NCBI GenBank assembly: GCA_963971425.1 | Contig: OZ020521.1 | Location: 3,040,501 to 3,104,500 of the forward strand | Origin: Bryoerythrophyllum caledonicum | Taxonomy: Eukaryota; Streptophyta; Bryopsida; Pottiales; Pottiaceae | Direction: 5' to 3' | Length of the DNA: 64,000 nt | Shown: piece by piece, positions 22,289-33,912 of the stretch | Numbering within the stretch: position 1 is the first letter of the stretch | Layout of the letters: every line of letters begins with the position of its first letter | Position numbers and translations under genes: made by a program | Notes under the pieces: model-generated | The model's database searches: none | Told to the model about the DNA's origin: nothing | What the model saw: only the letters and a program-made list of their open reading frames with translations

Positions 22289-22870
22289 TCTTGCTCGGAG
22301 TTGCTCCAGTAAGACCTATCAGCTGCCCTGACCGCCACAACAAACAAGCACCACGTCAGAACCAATAAAAAACCCATGATGCTGCTGCTCGTGTTTGATT
22401 CAACAGTGAGTCACAAGCGCTGATCTCCAGCATATTGAAGAAAACCTGACGCACGAGAGCAAGTTTGCCAAGATGAGTTAACGGGTAGGAGACTCCTGGA
22501 GCCACCGAGGACGCTTCCAAGTTACGCAATCAGACCAAGAGAATGACAACATGAGAACCTCCCTCATGAAAAAGACTTCAGGCAAAGGCACAAAAGGAGA
22601 AAAACACACCAACAAAACTTCAACCAGGTCTCGAATATCTCGAATACAACAGACAACCACTCTTCTACACAACCTCCTCCTCTCAAACCCGCGTCCGACG
22701 CAATGCTCGCCCGACCGATCCGCAGAAATGACCACGACTACGTCGCCCTCCGGCGAAATCCCCAACTACCGTAACCACCACCACCACTTCCAAACTTCAA
22801 GAAAATTCACAGCATCAGAGTTTTCGTGAAAGGAAAGAGAAGAGGAAGAGAGGGTGAGATTCATGTACTC
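22289..22870. promoter_or_regulatory. upstream region of the 98-residue gene
   Basis: About 580 bp with no convincing gene, presumably 5' UTR and promoter of the minus-strand gene. The frames here (plus 22551-22829; minus 22478-22765) have low-complexity composition. No defined promoter motif could be assigned. Confidence 0.35.
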
Positions 22871-22879
22871 GGCATGAAA

Positions 22880-23600
22880 TAGAGCATGAGAGATGCTGCA
22901 CCTATGGAATGCATGAGTAGTAGTGGCAATCAATGTTCTTGGGCCCTACCCAACGTAAGTTCAAGCTCCCCCTCGTGCCCCAAGTTCTTGACGAGTTGAT
23001 TGGTACACCAATCTTGTAATATAGTAAGGATGATGGGGTTTTTCTGAAAGTAAAGGATCTTTCTCCCGGAATCTTAGGGTTTTATGTTAGTAAGGGCCAA
23101 ACTACACGAGAGGAAAGGCAGTGAGTTGGATGACTCACATTGGTTCAAATTAGCAAGTGGTTGCCACATGAGAGGAAGTAGGGGGAGTGGCAAGAATGAC
23201 ATGGAGCGACTTTGTAGCTTTGGAATTTGCATTGGATGTTGCTTTGGAATCTACATGGCAATGACTTGGCACAATAATTGCCGTTGAAAACTACTAGGCA
23301 CTAGTGCCTGAAAGTCCACAGGCACTAGTGCCATGTTGGAGGAAAAGAATATTTTTCGTGCCACTAGTGCCATCTTGGAGGAAGTTGTGAAACTTCCTCC
23401 CCCTCCCGTGTGGTAAGGCCCTAACTGGGACGACATGCACATGGTGACTTGGCTTGGGAAAGGTATGGGGGAACCATTGGTCAACTTTTTAGGAACTTGG
23501 GGTACTACGGGAGAGCTTTAGCATGCATGGAGTAGTGCCCAAGAGCATCGATTGCCATGCATCTCATTGGTGCATAAAAAGGGAGCATGAGATTTTTGGA
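22880..23600. repeat. dispersed repeat with inverted ends
   Basis: The left part (CAATCAATGTTCTTGGGCCC near 22928) and the right part (inverted: AAGAGCATCGATTGCCATGC near 23540) are inverted copies of one sequence. The right part also matches 46930-47110 in inverse orientation, including the TTCTTAGGAACTTGGGGTAC-like block. The inverted ends suggest a ~700 bp non-autonomous DNA transposon, but exact termini are unclear. Confidence 0.55.
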
Positions 23601-23932
23601 AGTCTATTCTTGTGCATTAACAAAGTTAGTAAAAATATTCATCAAGAGTAAAAACTCATAGCATTTAAAATTCATTTACTGTGTTCAACACTAAATTTCA
23701 ATTTCAGTGTACTATTCCATATGTATGTTCTTCTTGAATATAACAACAACAAATGATGTCATCACAGTACTAAGTTCTACAAAAACATGCTTCATAACTC
23801 TCAGTTTTAGTGTAAAGAATAAAACTATGTTTGGATTCATTCTTCATTTTTTTTCCGGCACAAATTACATCGGAATTCAATTGCAAGAAAGAAGCTTGAA
23901 GTTGGTTTTTTTTCTTTCAACCCAAAGATCTT

Positions 23933-24557
23933 AGGGGCGGTTTACACTATAGACCAAGGGCCATGACCAAGGAAAATGGATTAAATCCATGGTCACACTT
24001 CATGGTCACACTTCCATGGTCACACTTTAAAAAAATGTCATTTTTAAAGCCCTTGGGCCTCTCACTAAGTGTAAACCGAACTTGGACCGGGAGGAATGAC
24101 CATGTACTAAAAAGTGGGCGTGTTGATTTTTTAATGAATGCCTAAAAGGGAAGTATTGCCTAAAATAACAAAGAAAATAAAACAAGCCAAAAGGACAAAA
24201 AGGGTGGCGGCCATTGTATCTACAGTAACGTTGGGGCCCCTGAACCCTCCCAACCCAGAAAAAACACCAAAAAAAAAAACAATTTAAAAATAATAAAATA
24301 GCATTTCAAGCCCAGGGTCCCCTTATTTCAGCAATGAGGGAACCCTTTTAACCTCTCTCACCGCAAAATCCGGAGGACCCTCCAACATTATCCATTAGGC
24401 CTACTTCTAGGCTTTTTGAGGACCTCAAATCCTTTGGTCACTTTTCTTTTTTCCTCGTAGTGTAAACCCAAGTCATCCCGGGACGAGTTGATGGAGCCAA
24501 TCACAGATTTTAGAGGGTCATGGGACGAGTTCTTGGTCCATAGTGTAAACCGCCCCT
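23933..24557. mobile_element. 625 bp TIR element (GGTTTACA type)
   Basis: Termini AGGGGCGGTTTACACTAT (23933) and its inverse ATAGTGTAAACCGCCCCT (ending 24557) are perfect over 18 bp. The match extends with GACCAAG on both sides. It is non-coding. The related end sequence of the element at 38657-39583 suggests one superfamily. No clear target-site duplication is visible (flanks GATCTT / TCAAAT). Confidence 0.8.
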
Positions 24558-25525
24558 TCAAATAGACTGATAAATAATCATGTCAAATCAATTTTAGAAG
24601 AATGGTTACAAGACAAAGATGTTGTAGCCAATTTGGCACTTAAAAGATGGTGTCTCAGGGCACCTCTTGAGACAGTGAATACAGTTAATATTAAGGTGTG
24701 TTCCAATTCCATATTATTTATAGCAGATAACATCAACAATAAAGATAACAATAATATTGTTTTCCAGTGATAGTACTTAGTATTATGATTTTAGTTCAAG
24801 TGATTTTATATTCTTCGGATAAGATGTGAAGTAGTTATGAATTTTTAAAGTAGTCTACCATGTTCAGCCTATTTCTATTGCTAGGTACACCCGACAAGCA
24901 ACAACGAAAGTAAGGGGTCATGACCAATTGCAAACCTTATTTTGGAGCTATGAATGCATGAATGGGGTGGAAATGTTGCGGACTTGGAACAATTTATAAA
25001 GTGATGGTAATAGGATATAGTTACTAATGGATTGGATTACCTTATCTATAACATCAATACATTTGTATAAACTAGAAGTAAATTGAAAAGGAATGAGGAT
25101 CCAAGGAGGGATCCATGTAATTGTAATGCCTTTAACCTAAGGATCCAAGTCCATCAACCTTGGATTAGGAAGATAGAAGTACTTCTCTTCTATCAAGGAA
25201 TAGACCTTGGCCTACCCACCTTCAAAGAAGATCAAATGTATAAGCTGATATTTTATAGACAAATGTGATCCAAACAAAACATGTCATTGTTTCTAGGATA
25301 GGCTCTTGGTAGCTCTATTGTGTTCAAAATTATACAATTCATCTAGTGTTACAAAAGAGAAAGAGTAACGCTAGTCTCATTGATTAGCCTGTATAAAGAG
25401 TTTATTGGAGGCAGCGCTACTACTTAGATCACCAAGACATTGTCATCTAGTATTACATGGGGTTGAGTTTTTCTCTAGTACCATTAAAAAAATTCCCGGT
25501 CATTCTTCTTTCAACAACAACCGAT
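24558..25525. other. intergenic DNA downstream of the proline transporter
   Basis: AT-rich, with no gene or repeat recognised. The last part presumably contains the 3' UTR of the minus-strand transporter ending at 25526. Confidence 0.4.
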
Positions 25526-27754
25526 TCAAACATTGGCAAAAGCATGGTAGTTGATAGAATCAACAATGATGAATCGAAGCCCGGCAATGCCGGTTCCCAT
25601 TGTCAACATTGCGGAGACTACCACTATTATCCAATGCCATGCCAACCGCTGCTTTCCAAAGCTCTTTCCTTTAATCTGCAAACAAAATTGTATTAAATTC
25701 AAAGGATTATGATTAACAAGGAAGAAAAAATGGAAGGCAAGCTTTACTTACCAATGTAACTAAAGATTGTATTGAGGGTAATGCTACTACTTAAGCCACC
25801 ATGACCTAAATAGATCATATCATTCTTAATGCATCCTCTCAAAGATTAAGAGGCCTTCAATTGACACTAGTGTTAAGAATAGAACCAATTGCACCTAGCC
25901 CCTGCATAGGCCCATACTTATCTAGGAGACCTTGACATTGTACCTTTGATTCTTATTTTGCATACACTCAAAACCAAACACCATAATCATTGGAAATATT
26001 TTAATTTTTTTTGGATCAATTTTACGTATTGAAATAAATACAACTTAGTGATCGGCAAGCTTTGTATTTTTGTGTACAATCCTGCTGTTAGACATAGTCT
26101 ACTTTTAAGAGGAGGTAAAAATGGTAGTGCATGTTATCTATGTCATGGTGACCTAAATAATAGTGTTATCCCCAACAAACTCTTACAAATTATAGTTTTA
26201 GCCTTCTCTTCTTCTATTTCTTTCTTCTTTCTTCTTCATTATCATCCCACTTAGAAGTGAAATTCTAGATTAGAGGATTGATGAGGAGAGGTGGGCTACA
26301 TTACCTTGATGTACATGTGATGCACCAATCCAGCCTCCAGAGGAAACGCAGCCAGGGCACCAGTGATGGCAACAAAATCTCCAAAGAAAGGGAGCAGAGA
26401 GCCGAGGAAGGTGCTGAGCGCAACGTACGTGGTGCGCGTGATGAGGCGCACCAAGACGTTGTGAGCTGACCACTCATGGCTGCCTTTCCGGAGAAAATAC
26501 GTGTCCATGAGCTCGTATATGGGAGAAGCATATATCTACATGACCACAACGTTGCAGAATCAAACCATGTAAATGACGAGTAAATGTCGGAGAATCATGC
26601 ATATGTAGTTTGAGCTTACGTGGATTGCGACAAGTGTTTGCAAGAAGGCGGCGGCGTTGGCGACTATGAGAGCAGCCTTGGGACCAGACGCGGAGTTGAG
26701 CAAGTAGGGTGCTACAGCGTTTCCATATGCCCAATATCCCACAAAGGTGATCATCAAGATTGGAAATGTCCCCACTGTGAATTGCAGCACAAGAGCCTTC
26801 TTCATGTTCCGTGTTGAAGGCTCTTTCACCATTGCCTGTCATGAAGTACACACAGAACACGGTTTCAGATTACTTTCCATGAGAACAAGTGTGTACGTAT
26901 TAGGTAACCGGCTAGAACAGGCCGGGGAAGTACAAGTGACAAATTGCGGGTGCGACGAGTCCTTTCTTGATATAGGGCCTCCTCCAACCGGTTACCTCTC
27001 AGCTAACCGTGATGACACATTTGCAAGATTAAAACCTCATTGACTGCTTACTAGCATTTGAACAAGGCTATATTTGTTACATTGGCACATTCATGCAAGA
27101 CTTTTTTATTTAGGTTACAAGTGGAATTCAAACATGCTCAATTTTGTTATGTCATTGTCGTATTCCAAACATCCTCTATTAGGCATGTCAAATTTTTGAG
27201 ATGAGATGAGAATTTTTCTTACATAATCTTCTAAAAGGAATAGCAAAATGGGAAATAACCGAGTTAACGAGCATACTAGTCTTAACCCTCAAACGTCATA
27301 AGGTGCCACTGGATGCCACAACATTCTACACGTACAATGTCATATTTGAACATGATAAGGTTGAGATATTTAAATGACCTCCAAATGAAAGATGTTAGTT
27401 GAAGAATTTCCAATCCAAAGGTGTTAGTCTTCGCTATACTATAGTACATTTTTGGTATCCTACATAGTAAAATACGTCCATGTATATACGGTTCCCGACC
27501 GACGTGTAAGGGTAAAACTTGGAAGCTATACACATACCTGCATTTCAGGGAGGATCCCAGTGTTGAATGCAAATGCAACGGTTGCCAAGGCTCCCAGGGC
27601 ATTGAAAGCCTTGGCAATGCGACTGCCCTTGAGGGAGTAATCTCTAGGTTCGTCATCCCTCACACCTGCACGCCAACGCGTATTTATTCAGCCCCAAGGC
27701 TAACCTGCAACAAGCGGAACCTAAACCCAGGCTCATATTCAAATGTAATTACAA

Positions 27755-27785
<31 letters not shown>

Positions 27786-29194
27786 CAATACATCACACAC
27801 ATTTAATACAGGTGTGTGTTGAGAGGAACACTTATAGAGATCTAGAAAGTTATGTCTATTGAGTATGACTATTATAAATTAAGATGATAAACTAATAATT
27901 CATCTACACTCTAACAACTCACCATCCCGAAGCGCGACGACGATGGCGATGAACGTGAAGATGCAGCTCAGGAGCAAGGTGCAAATGGAAAAGGATCGCA
28001 GCGTATGGAGAGTGGGAACCAAGCATGCAAAAATGCAGATCACCGCACCCGCCACGCCCACCCATCCGGGCAAGGTCACGTCTGGAGCCACCGTAAGAGC
28101 TGTAGCAATGGCCTGCACATCATATTCAGGGAGGACTCTCTCAGACCACTTAGAACATCATGTTTGCAAATGGAAAAAGTGTATACGTCTCCCCTTTTTA
28201 CTGCAGTGATTTTCACACCTTGAGGGATTCACCGGCGAGGATGATGCAGCCAATAATGCCGATGAACAGGTACAAGTACTGGACTAACCAGGTTGCCATG
28301 TACATGTGCCAACCTGCACAGGAACACGCACATGTGGTGGGGATATGATGGACTGGGGACAAGGAGGGCCAGGGCTCCAGGGAAAACGCAAGCTGGTACC
28401 GTATATGTGGCCTGCGAGGTCCCGGTAGCGCACATGACGCTTGCCTCCGGTGTCATGAAGCTCCCCCAGCAGGCAGTTGTTGTAGAACGAAATGGCCGCC
28501 CCTCCCACCACGCAGAGCACGCCCCCCGTCCACCCCAGGTACACCATGATCAGGCCCGGGTAGCCCAAGATGAAGGCCGTGTTGAGAGCCGTCACCATGT
28601 GGATTCCTACTGTGTACCACTCATCTGCCAAACACTCCACAAACAGTTCACAAGTCAGAAATCGAAAGGTGGAGCTTGCAGTTTCTTAACAACTCTGTGT
28701 TTGCAGTCTTTTGTAACTTGGAGGAAGCGCTTTCTAAACATAAATGTGTAATTTCTGAACTCAGGAACTCAGGATCCAGTTTAGTAATGATATCACCACA
28801 TTTAAGCCTCTATTTTGACAGACCAAGTGCTCTCCTTGGAAGTAGACAAGAGATATCATTTAAGCATCCATGGAAATGGAGATATCTTTGTTTCATGGGT
28901 GCGAAAACGAGACTTTGAGTTACACATTCATGTTCGAAGAGGGCTCTCTTAACTGCCGAAGTTAGGAGACACTGCTATAATTGTTACATCACAGTGGTTT
29001 TCAACGGATCCGAAGTTTGGTGTGAGATGAGGAAGTGGTGTTGCAGAGGAATGGAAGTTCTTACCTTCTCCGACTCGGTGAGATGTTTCCTTGGACACCA
29101 CGACATCTCTAGCTTTTCCACCTTCGCAATCGCTCACTTTTCCTTCCAGTTTGCGCGTTGGTTCGGGACCTCCACCTGCGACATGAGCCGCCAT
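25526..29194 (-). CDS. proline/compatible-solute transporter, ProT family
   Basis: Eight exons: 29194-29065, 28624-28400, 28313-28219, 28112-27923, 27665-27538, 26835-26620, 26535-26305 and 25675-25526. They join in frame to 454 residues, close to the ~440 of plant ProT proteins in the amino acid/auxin permease family. Markers include LNTAFILGYPGLIMV, GGKRHVRYRDLAGHIYG, FNTGILPEMQA, TVGTFPILMITFVGYWAYG, YASPIYELMDT and GSLLPFFGDFVAITGALAAF. About eleven hydrophobic spans follow a 43-residue hydrophilic N-terminus, so this is a proton-coupled plasma-membrane importer of proline, glycine betaine or GABA by family. The short last exon ends FANV, matching the family's terminal segment. Intron 5 carries a 235 bp TTAACCC MITE right beside the exon 5 donor. 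Confidence 0.92.
27282..27516 (+). mobile_element. TTAACCC MITE, copy 1 (intron 5 of the proline transporter)
   Basis: It starts TTAACCCTCAAACGTCA and ends GACGTGTAAGGGTAAA, an imperfect inverted end pair. The body (CATAAGGTGCCACTGG, AACATGATAAGGTTGAGATA, TGACCTCCAAATGAAAGATG, CAATCCAAAGGTGT) is shared with the copies at 32358, 37932, 40833 and 44096. Length is 235 bp. It lies within an intron, ending about 20 bp from the exon 5 donor. Confidence 0.85.
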
Positions 29195-29864
29195 CTTTTG
29201 CTGGAATTCGAAGATTCAGCAGGTCAGTGAGACCTCTGGTCTGTAGAAACTTGTGCCCCGCCTGACGCAACAGTCTTTCCTGATGGTACCCACATGTTCA
29301 GCTTCAACTACCAGCTACCCGACTCGACGATGGAGTGCTGTATTTATCCTCCTTGCGATTGAATTTGAGGAGAATAACCAACTCAGGCTGCTACAGTCCA
29401 GCGCTCCTTCCTGTCTAGAATGAGACTTGCGAACTGTTGATTCCACCCTCAGACGAACACTGCTCTCAAACTAGGAAAAACCAGCCATAGTTAAAAAGAA
29501 TGTCAACCTCGTAACGACAGAAATGGTCAGCTGCTACCTCTCAATCCACCTACAAATTCTCGTCACCTAAGTTACTGATGCGTGCACCACAACACACAAA
29601 CAGAGTTCAACATCAATCCCGGGCGCTGCAGAATCTATAATCGCACTCACCATCACCAAAAAGCGAACATGGTGCACACAAACACCGTGTGAGGCATGTT
29701 CGAGATGAGACAAGCGAGAGATCAGGCCAATATGTAATGTGAGCTTCATGAGGAGGGGATAGCTGTTGGAGTTCCCAAGAGGAGGAGGAGGAGGAGGTGC
29801 CTGGCCTTGAAGTGAGGTGAGCGCATCCCGATCTGCAGAGGAGGTTTTATGGTGATATTGTCGC

Positions 29865-29897
<33 letters not shown>

Positions 29898-30020
29898 TCC
29901 ACAGGCCGACCCAGGACCGGGCAGCAGGCCGAGATTTTCATGTACTCGTGCACTTACTATCTCAGGTTTTACTTCCTATTCTGAGGTTTTGGTATGAAGT
30001 TGTCACAAGAGACATAAATA
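29195..30020. promoter_or_regulatory. upstream region of the proline transporter with CTG and GAG microsatellites
   Basis: It contains a (CTG)8-9 tract near 29868-29894 and a (GAG)5 tract near 29781-29795. On the minus strand a 128-codon frame (29953-29567) would encode poly-Gln and poly-Pro runs. Its distal part has no family resemblance. It may be 5' UTR or promoter, or less likely an upstream exon. Confidence 0.4.
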
Positions 30021-32357
30021 TCGTATGCAGTGGTCACTTTCCACACCTACCTGCCAAAGTATTTATTTTTCCAAATTGCACTGGTTTGAGCACAAAGGGT
30101 ATCACCTAGGTATCACACGGTTATCACCTTGGTATCATCTAGGCACTCACCTTGAATTTTCCAAATTTTTTTGGACATTCTCCACTGGGATTGAGAGTAG
30201 ATCAGTCCAAGCTGAAGTAAAATTATTACATTCTTAGCGAATTTTGAAGTACCATGTGCATTGGTTTTGAAGTTGGAAGAACTTCATGGTACATCTGGTT
30301 AGGAACATTTTGAGCCACTTTGGGCTTGTTTAGAGTGTAACCAAACCGCTTGTACTGAAACGGAGAAGTTGTAACTTTAACTCATTCTGTAAAAAATGAG
30401 TCCAAGGTGGGCATGGACTTCATGTGCCTGAGCTTCTTTTCAGTCCTTGAGCGGCCACTGTATGTACTCTCCTATATCATCTGTGTACTACCCGTAGCAA
30501 CAATCTCAACTTGGGCGCCCTCCCAAACCTAACAATTAAAACACAGGCGTTACTCCTGATTGCATTCAAATCCTGCATGAAATCATGTGCATCAAGAGCC
30601 CATGAATTCTGGTGGAAATCAAATCATCTCAGCAAGCTTCATCTAGGAAACAGTATCATGTCAGGTAAAGCATTCGCTTAGCTGTGGTTTCCAAGGACGA
30701 AATCGTATACATACTTTCAATTCTACGGATGCTAGCTCTTAGATTGTAGAATTCTTACAGATCCTTCAGTTACATTCTTAAAAGAAATTCTTCTAAAATG
30801 TCTTAGTCCTTTAGATGTAAAACCAATTTAACCGTGAGATGACCACTTGTCTTGGTCCATCGTAGGATCCACATTTTCAGAATGTAACCAAATTATGTAA
30901 CTCCCATTTGTAGGAGATAATGCAAAATGCCTCGTTGCGTCCAATTTGGTATAGCTCATCGTGAAAGGGTTTACCCAGTTGGAGTTACACTGGTTTTACA
31001 TCATGGAATGATTAAATTGAGAGCTGGCGAGCTTTTCATGAAGTACTGTGTTGACCGAATTGTTCTGCTTGAGAAGAGGGTGGCATGCAGATCAATTGTC
31101 AACAGTAAGTTACAAAACATCAGTTGACAAGCAAGCTGCAATACCACATTCGTTAATAAAAAGTGGTTTTCAACACGACTACGATTTGGTCATGTCAGTA
31201 CGTAGTACGATTTCAGTACCTTTCCGAAAAAAAAATTATATTTGGCACAAGAAAAGCATACTTTACATGCAGAGGATGAACTAGAAACTACACGAAGAGC
31301 TCGCCAGGGCAACCTTTCAAATCGCCCAGACCAAGAGTTTAGTCCCAATCTAACACAACAACAATTTGAGAGATGTGGGCTCAGAAAACTAAAGGTTTCA
31401 GTAGAATGGCACTGTACTCATGATGATGGGCTCGAATGGTGCAACATCAGTCAAATATTATCATTCCAAAACAGCAAAACAAGAGTAGTATTTGCAACTT
31501 ACACATGACTGTTAGGCTTTTTCAGCGCTGTGTTCATTGCTACTCCCTCACATTCATTTGGTGATTGCAATCATCAAAAGTTTGTGGACCAAGCAGAGGT
31601 GTTTCCCATGGACATTACATGGCTACTGGTACCGTACCCAAGCTTCAGATTCCGCCAAAAATATTTTAGCTGCCGAACAATTTGGAATTTTTTTTCCAAA
31701 TGATTTTATTTTTCCAGTGAAAACAGAAATTTCAAAGAATATTTTTTCTGCCAACCATCTATTTTTAGAAATAATTATTCAGCACTTGACCCTCAGGTAT
31801 GGTAATTATCTCCACGTGCATCTAAGTTACCAGTTTGCATTCCCTAGGTCAAGTGGGGTTGTTTAGACACTCTAAATCTGATTATGTTCTTTCAAGTACT
31901 TGTGCTTCACGTAAAAGTGTCAAACTTAGCATCAAACTTAGGATGTTGAAAGGAGCCACACACCCATCACATTTACATGTGACATTTTGTTTTTGAGACC
32001 AATCAATTACCAGGTTCACTACGTCACTCAACTGTGCTACTATTCCTTAAACAATGTCATATTTCCTTCACATTGTCACTATTCAATTACTATATTGCCA
32101 CAATCCTCTCATGGGCTATCATCTTTCTTTCAAGATTGTATTGAATGGTTTTGAAACACTTTTAGAAGCTTTTCAACCATCCAACTTGCCTATGAATAGG
32201 TCCATGAAGGCCAACTCAAGTTGGCAAGGTTTGAGTTCATATGAAAATTTCACAAATGTAGTGTTTATATGAGAAACAATAATTAGATGATACCAATCTT
32301 CAGTCAAGGGAATCCTTACTCTAGTTTATGACAAGAAATGTAAAATAATGATAAAGA
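30021..32357. other. intergenic DNA
   Basis: Only short unrelated frames occur on either strand, with no family motif. A small inverted match (GAGCTGGCGAGCTTTTC near 31020 and GAAGAGCTCGCCAG near 31294) is the only structure noticed. No gene is supported. Confidence 0.45.
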
Positions 32358-32588
32358 TTAACCCTTAAATATTATAAGGTGCCACTGGCCACAATATTCT
32401 GCATACACAGTATTGTGTTTGAACATGATAAGATTCAGATATTGAAATGACCTCCAGATGAAAGATGTTAGTTGAACAAACTTCAATCCAAAGGTGTAAG
32501 TCTTTCTAAACTTTAAAACATTTTATGTATTTTGAAGAGTAAAATAAGTGCCTATATATCCGGTTCCTGATTAACGTTTAAAGATTAA
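32358..32588 (+). mobile_element. TTAACCC MITE, copy 2
   Basis: It is a 231 bp copy of the family. It starts TTAACCCTTAAATATTATA and ends AACGTTTAAAGATTAA, with TTAA at both edges. The body matches copy 1 (AAGGTGCCACTGG, AACATGATAAGATTCAGATA, CAATCCAAAGGTGTAAGTCT). Intergenic. Confidence 0.85.
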
Positions 32589-33157
32589 ATAAATCCAAAA
32601 GTAAGTTAGGCTTGCAGTACCACAGGTCCACAACACCAATCCCGGGATCAATGTTTGAAAATTAGTAGAAATGCTACAACCTACACTTTGAAGTTGTTAC
32701 GTAAGCTATTCAAGCACATAATATGTGGAGATACCTAGGCCATACCTTGTAATATCCATGATATACCTATATGATACACATGCTATACCTATACAATGCC
32801 CATGGACATCATCTCAAAAGGTGGCTAGATATTTATTATGATGGTCAGCATTCTTCCTAAATTTCATTTTTTATCAAATGTTGACAATATATTATTAGCA
32901 TTCCAATTTTTCTTGTAAATGTTTAGCTAGTTTTAGCCAGTTTAGGAATCATTGGTCCACAGCCATGACTTCAATCATAAATATTTAGGTTGGTCGGCAA
33001 TAACTTAGAAGTCAACCTAGGAGCATTGCGGTAGGAACTCAATACCCGTTGAATAATATAGCAAATTGCCCTCCCTCCCACCTACAAAATTTTAAATCTT
33101 TGTAGTATTGTAGGATGCTACCAGTAGAATTATCAATTTCTAATCATAGGAGGCTCC
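32589..33157. other. intergenic DNA
   Basis: AT-rich, with no gene, RNA or repeat structure recognised. Confidence 0.4.
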
Positions 33158-33371
33158 TTAACCCTGTTGGACCATGTGTCCGTTTAGGGGACAAATTTTT
33201 CAGTTTGACTGCAATTATCTTTCAATCTGTATAATCAAAATTTACAAAAAATTAACCACATCATCTCATACAAGTATAGAAGAAGATCCTACAATTCCAT
33301 TCTCAAAAAACCCATTTCAGCCGTAGAAAATTAGAAATTCCTCTAAAATGCATTGGTGCTTTACGGGTTAA
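33158..33371. mobile_element. 214 bp TTAA-flanked MITE-like element
   Basis: Ends TTAACCCTGTTGGACC and GGTGCTTTACGGGTTAA are imperfect inverted termini, with TTAA at both edges. The inner AATTTTTCAG and CTTTCAATCTGTATAATCAA segments recall the ~950 bp TTAACCC family. It is probably a deletion derivative of that family rather than of the ~233 bp MITE. Confidence 0.55.
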
Positions 33372-33623
33372 ATTCTCATGCACCTTAGGATAATGGCTCT
33401 TCTGAGGAAAGTCAGGCAAGTTTACCTCTGTAATGTAATTATCCATCTGAAATCAGTTAGAGTAACAAACTATGAATGACAGCATGATTGCACAAAGATA
33501 ATCACAGGTTTTTGGAGCATAATGATCATGTTGTAATGTACTGTACAGTTCAATTTACCAGTATTTTGTCGTTAAGTCATGCCTGCCACAATGATTAACC
33601 CTTTAACTAAGAGCCGGCCAGAA

Positions 33624-33912
33624 CTATGGTTGAGACACCTATAACCGACAACTTAAGCATTTCAGCATATCAAAGCTTGGGTTATCGATAAGGAGATAAT
33701 TTTGGTTCGTAGGAAAATAAGGTTCATGAAGAATGAGCATTTTTCCATGAATTATCTCCCAATATTGAAATCTGTACAATTTTTCAAAGTGAAAAGTGCT
33801 TCAGAACCCATAACCGATATATACAAATGAGGTACATCTGTTCTTTCACAATCTAGGAATTAGGATATATCGGTTATTGGTCACATGTCGGTCATGGGTG
33901 TCTCTACCATAG
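33624..33912. mobile_element. 289 bp element with ~27 bp inverted ends
   Basis: The left terminus CTATGGTTGAGACACC continues with TATAACCGACA. The right terminus is its inverse with three mismatches (TGTCGGTCATGGGTGTCTC...ACCATAG). It is non-coding. A second internal pair related to ACCGATATA also occurs. No target-site duplication was identified. The ends are unlike those of the TTAACCC families. Confidence 0.6.
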
